From Parafilimonas sp. (lineage in GTDB: Bacteria > Bacteroidota > Bacteroidia > Chitinophagales > Chitinophagaceae): DNA of 16,483 bases. The position numbers and the translations under genes were made by a program. The notes beneath the pieces are model-generated. The model made no database searches. It saw only the letters and a list, made by a program, of their open reading frames with translations, and was not told the origin of the DNA. This document shows, in pieces, positions 14,847-16,483 of this stretch (the first letter of the stretch is position 1; every line of letters begins with the position of its first letter). Where the stretch lies: positions 1-16,483 of the forward strand of contig JAICKT010000044.1 of NCBI GenBank assembly GCA_025927795.1, in the 5' to 3' direction.

Positions 14847-16306
14847 TGATGAGAACTGTGTTTACAATAATTTTTATTTTAATTGTTTGCAGGATTTTCT
14901 GCCAGGAAGTAAATGATACAATTCATTTGTCCTTGCAACAGGTTGTTGAAATGGCGAAACAAAAATCAATTGCATCGAAACAAGCTGTTACAGTTAAAGA
15001 AACAAAATATTGGGAGTGGAAAACATACAAATCAAATTATCAACCGCAGCTATCGTTGAATGGAATTTTACCCGGCTACAGTAAATCTTTTATTGAAGTA
15101 GTACAACCAAATGGCACAGTAGAATTTCAGCCGGTGCATAATGATAACGCATCACTCAATATGTCTTTCAGTCAAAGTATTGCTGCAACCGGAGGAACAA
15201 TTTTCGGCACAACACAATTGCAACGCTTTGATGACTTCGATAGAAAAAATACTTTGTATAACAGCGTGCCGTATGGCATCGGTTACAGTCAACCAATATT
15301 TCAATTCAATCAATTAAAATGGGATAATAAAATAGAACCATTAAAATATAATGAAAGCAAACAGGCTTATGTTGAATCAATGGAGCAGATTGCAATTGTT
15401 GCCAGCGGTTATTTTTTTGATTTATTATTAGCGCAGGTAAATTTTCAAATAGCAGATACAAATCTTGTAAACACAAAAAATATTTTGCGTATAGCAAATG
15501 AGAAATTAGACATTGGTAAAATATCCAAGAATGAGATTTTGCAATTGCAGCTTGAACAATTAAATGCAGAAAAAGCAGTTGGTATTGCAAGGCGTGATAT
15601 GGAAATTGCTACATTAAATCTTCGCACATATGCAGGATTGCAAAACACAGATAAAATTGCGCTTCAATTGCCTGAATCAACAATTGACATGAATGTTGAA
15701 ACTGATAAAGTTTTGAAGGAGGCTTATGAAAACAGAAGTGATGCTATTGCTTTTGTGCGTCGTATTGCAGAAGCAAAACGCGATGTGGCAAAAGCAAAAG
15801 GCGATAACGGTTTAAATGCAACATTAACTGCTAACCTTGGTTATTCAAAAAGCGCAAGCACCATTTCAAAAGTGTATCATTCGCCGCAAGATCAGCAGTT
15901 GTTGCAACTTGAATTTAATATACCAATTCTTGATTGGGGAAGATCAAAATCGAGAACAAATACAGCAGCAGCAAATTTGAAGTTTACAGAATATGCAGTG
16001 GAACAAGACAAGCAAACATTTACGCAGGAAATTGTAACGCAGGTAACATTGTTTGATATGATGAAAGATCAACTTGTACTTACTGCAAAAGCAGACAGCA
16101 TTGCAAGTGAAAAATATGAGATTGCAAAAGAAAAATATGTGCTCGGTAATTTAAGCATCACAGATTTAAGCATTGCTTTCCAGGAAAAAGACCAGGCTAA
16201 AAGAGATTATATTTCTGCGTTGCGTGATTTCTGGAGTGCTTATTATGAGCTGCGTTATTTATCATTATACGACTTTGAAAAGAGTGAAAAAATTACTTAT
16301 CAATAA
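14846..16306 (+). CDS. TolC-family outer-membrane efflux protein
   Basis: A 486-residue protein. Three starts lie in a row: TTG 14843, ATG 14846 and ATG 14849. ATG 14846 is chosen because it overlaps the previous stop as TGATG; ATG 14849 is almost as likely and makes no difference to the mature protein. A signal peptide ending RIFCQ (residue 20) is followed by two repeats of the outer-membrane-factor fold: LSLQQVVEMAKQKSIASKQA opens the first helical half, and paired long helices with Ala/Glu/Leu-rich heptads recur (about 180-255 and 340-440). The strands GIGYSQPIFQFNQLKW and LEFNIPILDWGRSKSRTNTA mark the equivalent membrane strands of each half. It should form the outer-membrane exit duct for the adaptor and ATPase encoded beside it. 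The family call is secure. Confidence 0.93.
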   Translation: MMRTVFTIIFILIVCRIFCQEVNDTIHLSLQQVVEMAKQKSIASKQAVTVKETKYWEWKTYKSNYQPQLSLNGILPGYSKSFIEVVQPNGTVEFQPVHNDNASLNMSFSQSIAATGGTIFGTTQLQRFDDFDRKNTLYNSVPYGIGYSQPIFQFNQLKWDNKIEPLKYNESKQAYVESMEQIAIVASGYFFDLLLAQVNFQIADTNLVNTKNILRIANEKLDIGKISKNEILQLQLEQLNAEKAVGIARRDMEIATLNLRTYAGLQNTDKIALQLPESTIDMNVETDKVLKEAYENRSDAIAFVRRIAEAKRDVAKAKGDNGLNATLTANLGYSKSASTISKVYHSPQDQQLLQLEFNIPILDWGRSKSRTNTAAANLKFTEYAVEQDKQTFTQEIVTQVTLFDMMKDQLVLTAKADSIASEKYEIAKEKYVLGNLSITDLSIAFQEKDQAKRDYISALRDFWSAYYELRYLSLYDFEKSEKITYQ

Positions 16307-16316
16307 AAAAAATTTT

Positions 16317-16483
16317 ATGACAGAACTGCAAACAAAACAAAAATCAAATCATCATCAAGTTCAAACAAAAGCTATGATACATTTAAAAAATATCGAAAAA
16401 GTTTATCGCACGGATACAGTGGAAACACTTGCATTAAACAGCGTAACGCTTGATATTGCTGCAGGCGAATTTCTTTCCATCAT
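16317..16483 (+). CDS. ABC transporter ATP-binding protein, MacB/LolD-like (start only)
   Basis: The reading frame opens at ATG 16317, 10 nt after the TolC stop, and runs off the window after 55 codons. MIHLKNIEKVYRTD (20-33) and ETLALNSVTLDIAAGEFLSIM (split by the A-loop Tyr at 30) are the standard opening of LolD/MacB-type ATPases, just before the Walker A motif, which is outside the window. The usual start of such proteins corresponds to ATG 16374 (residue 20), so the first 19 residues (Gln/Lys/His-rich) are either a short extension or untranslated. With the adaptor and TolC genes upstream this completes a MacAB-TolC-like exporter; a permease gene is expected next. Too short to decide between a separate ATPase and a MacB-type fusion. 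Confidence 0.85.
   Translation, partial: MTELQTKQKSNHHQVQTKAMIHLKNIEKVYRTDTVETLALNSVTLDIAAGEFLSI

Noticed and set aside
1..16483. Mobile elements, CRISPR arrays, tRNA or rRNA genes
   Set aside because: No transposase or integrase-like protein, no regularly spaced repeats and no tRNA or rRNA signature sequences were seen on either strand.

Overview
The window looks like a chromosomal segment of a low-GC member of the Bacteroidota, probably of the Chitinophagaceae/Sphingobacteriia type. Pointers are AT-rich codon use, starts with no clear Shine-Dalgarno sequence, lipoproteins and Gln-ending signal peptides of Bacteroidota style, a Reg_prop/Y_Y_Y sensor kinase paired with a LytTR regulator, a DUF5777-like barrel protein, and a TAnnTTTG-type promoter element. 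No rRNA, tRNA, CRISPR array, insertion sequence or prophage gene was seen. The genus is an inference.

Layout. (1) 1-893, minus: N-terminal part of a large lipoprotein resembling bacterial alpha-2-macroglobulins. (2) 1077-4511, plus: a Kai-type cluster kaiC-kaiB-kaiB-PAS histidine kinase, tightly packed, with no kaiA in view. (3) 4765-11367, plus: an OB-fold membrane protein, a mono-heme cytochrome lipoprotein, YceI, a DUF5777-like barrel protein, a second YceI, then a propeller-type sensor kinase and its LytTR response regulator. The second YceI overlaps the kinase by ATGA, and the kinase and regulator are 1 nt apart. (4) 11428-12447, plus: two paralogous small lipoproteins. (5) 12477-13304, minus: a two-TM receptor ending in a bare, degenerate HisKA-like helix pair with no ATPase domain. 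(6) 13599 to the end, plus: a tripartite export operon (membrane fusion protein, TolC-family protein, start of a MacB/LolD-like ATPase).

How the parts may work together. The Kai cluster would be a KaiA-independent ATPase/timer module with its own output kinase. Its second KaiB carries Ala where cyanobacterial KaiB has the fold-switch Gly, and it sits in the same frame as the kinase with one stop codon between them, so the pair resembles a SasA (KaiB-like domain plus histidine kinase) cut in two. The second block pairs envelope proteins (heme lipoprotein, two YceI lipocalin-like proteins, outer-membrane barrel) with a dedicated two-component system; a role in periplasmic redox or isoprenoid handling is inference only. 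The last block is an ordinary MacAB-TolC-like exporter. Its upstream region carries a terminator-like hairpin, a 10-bp palindrome and a perfect -7 promoter element.
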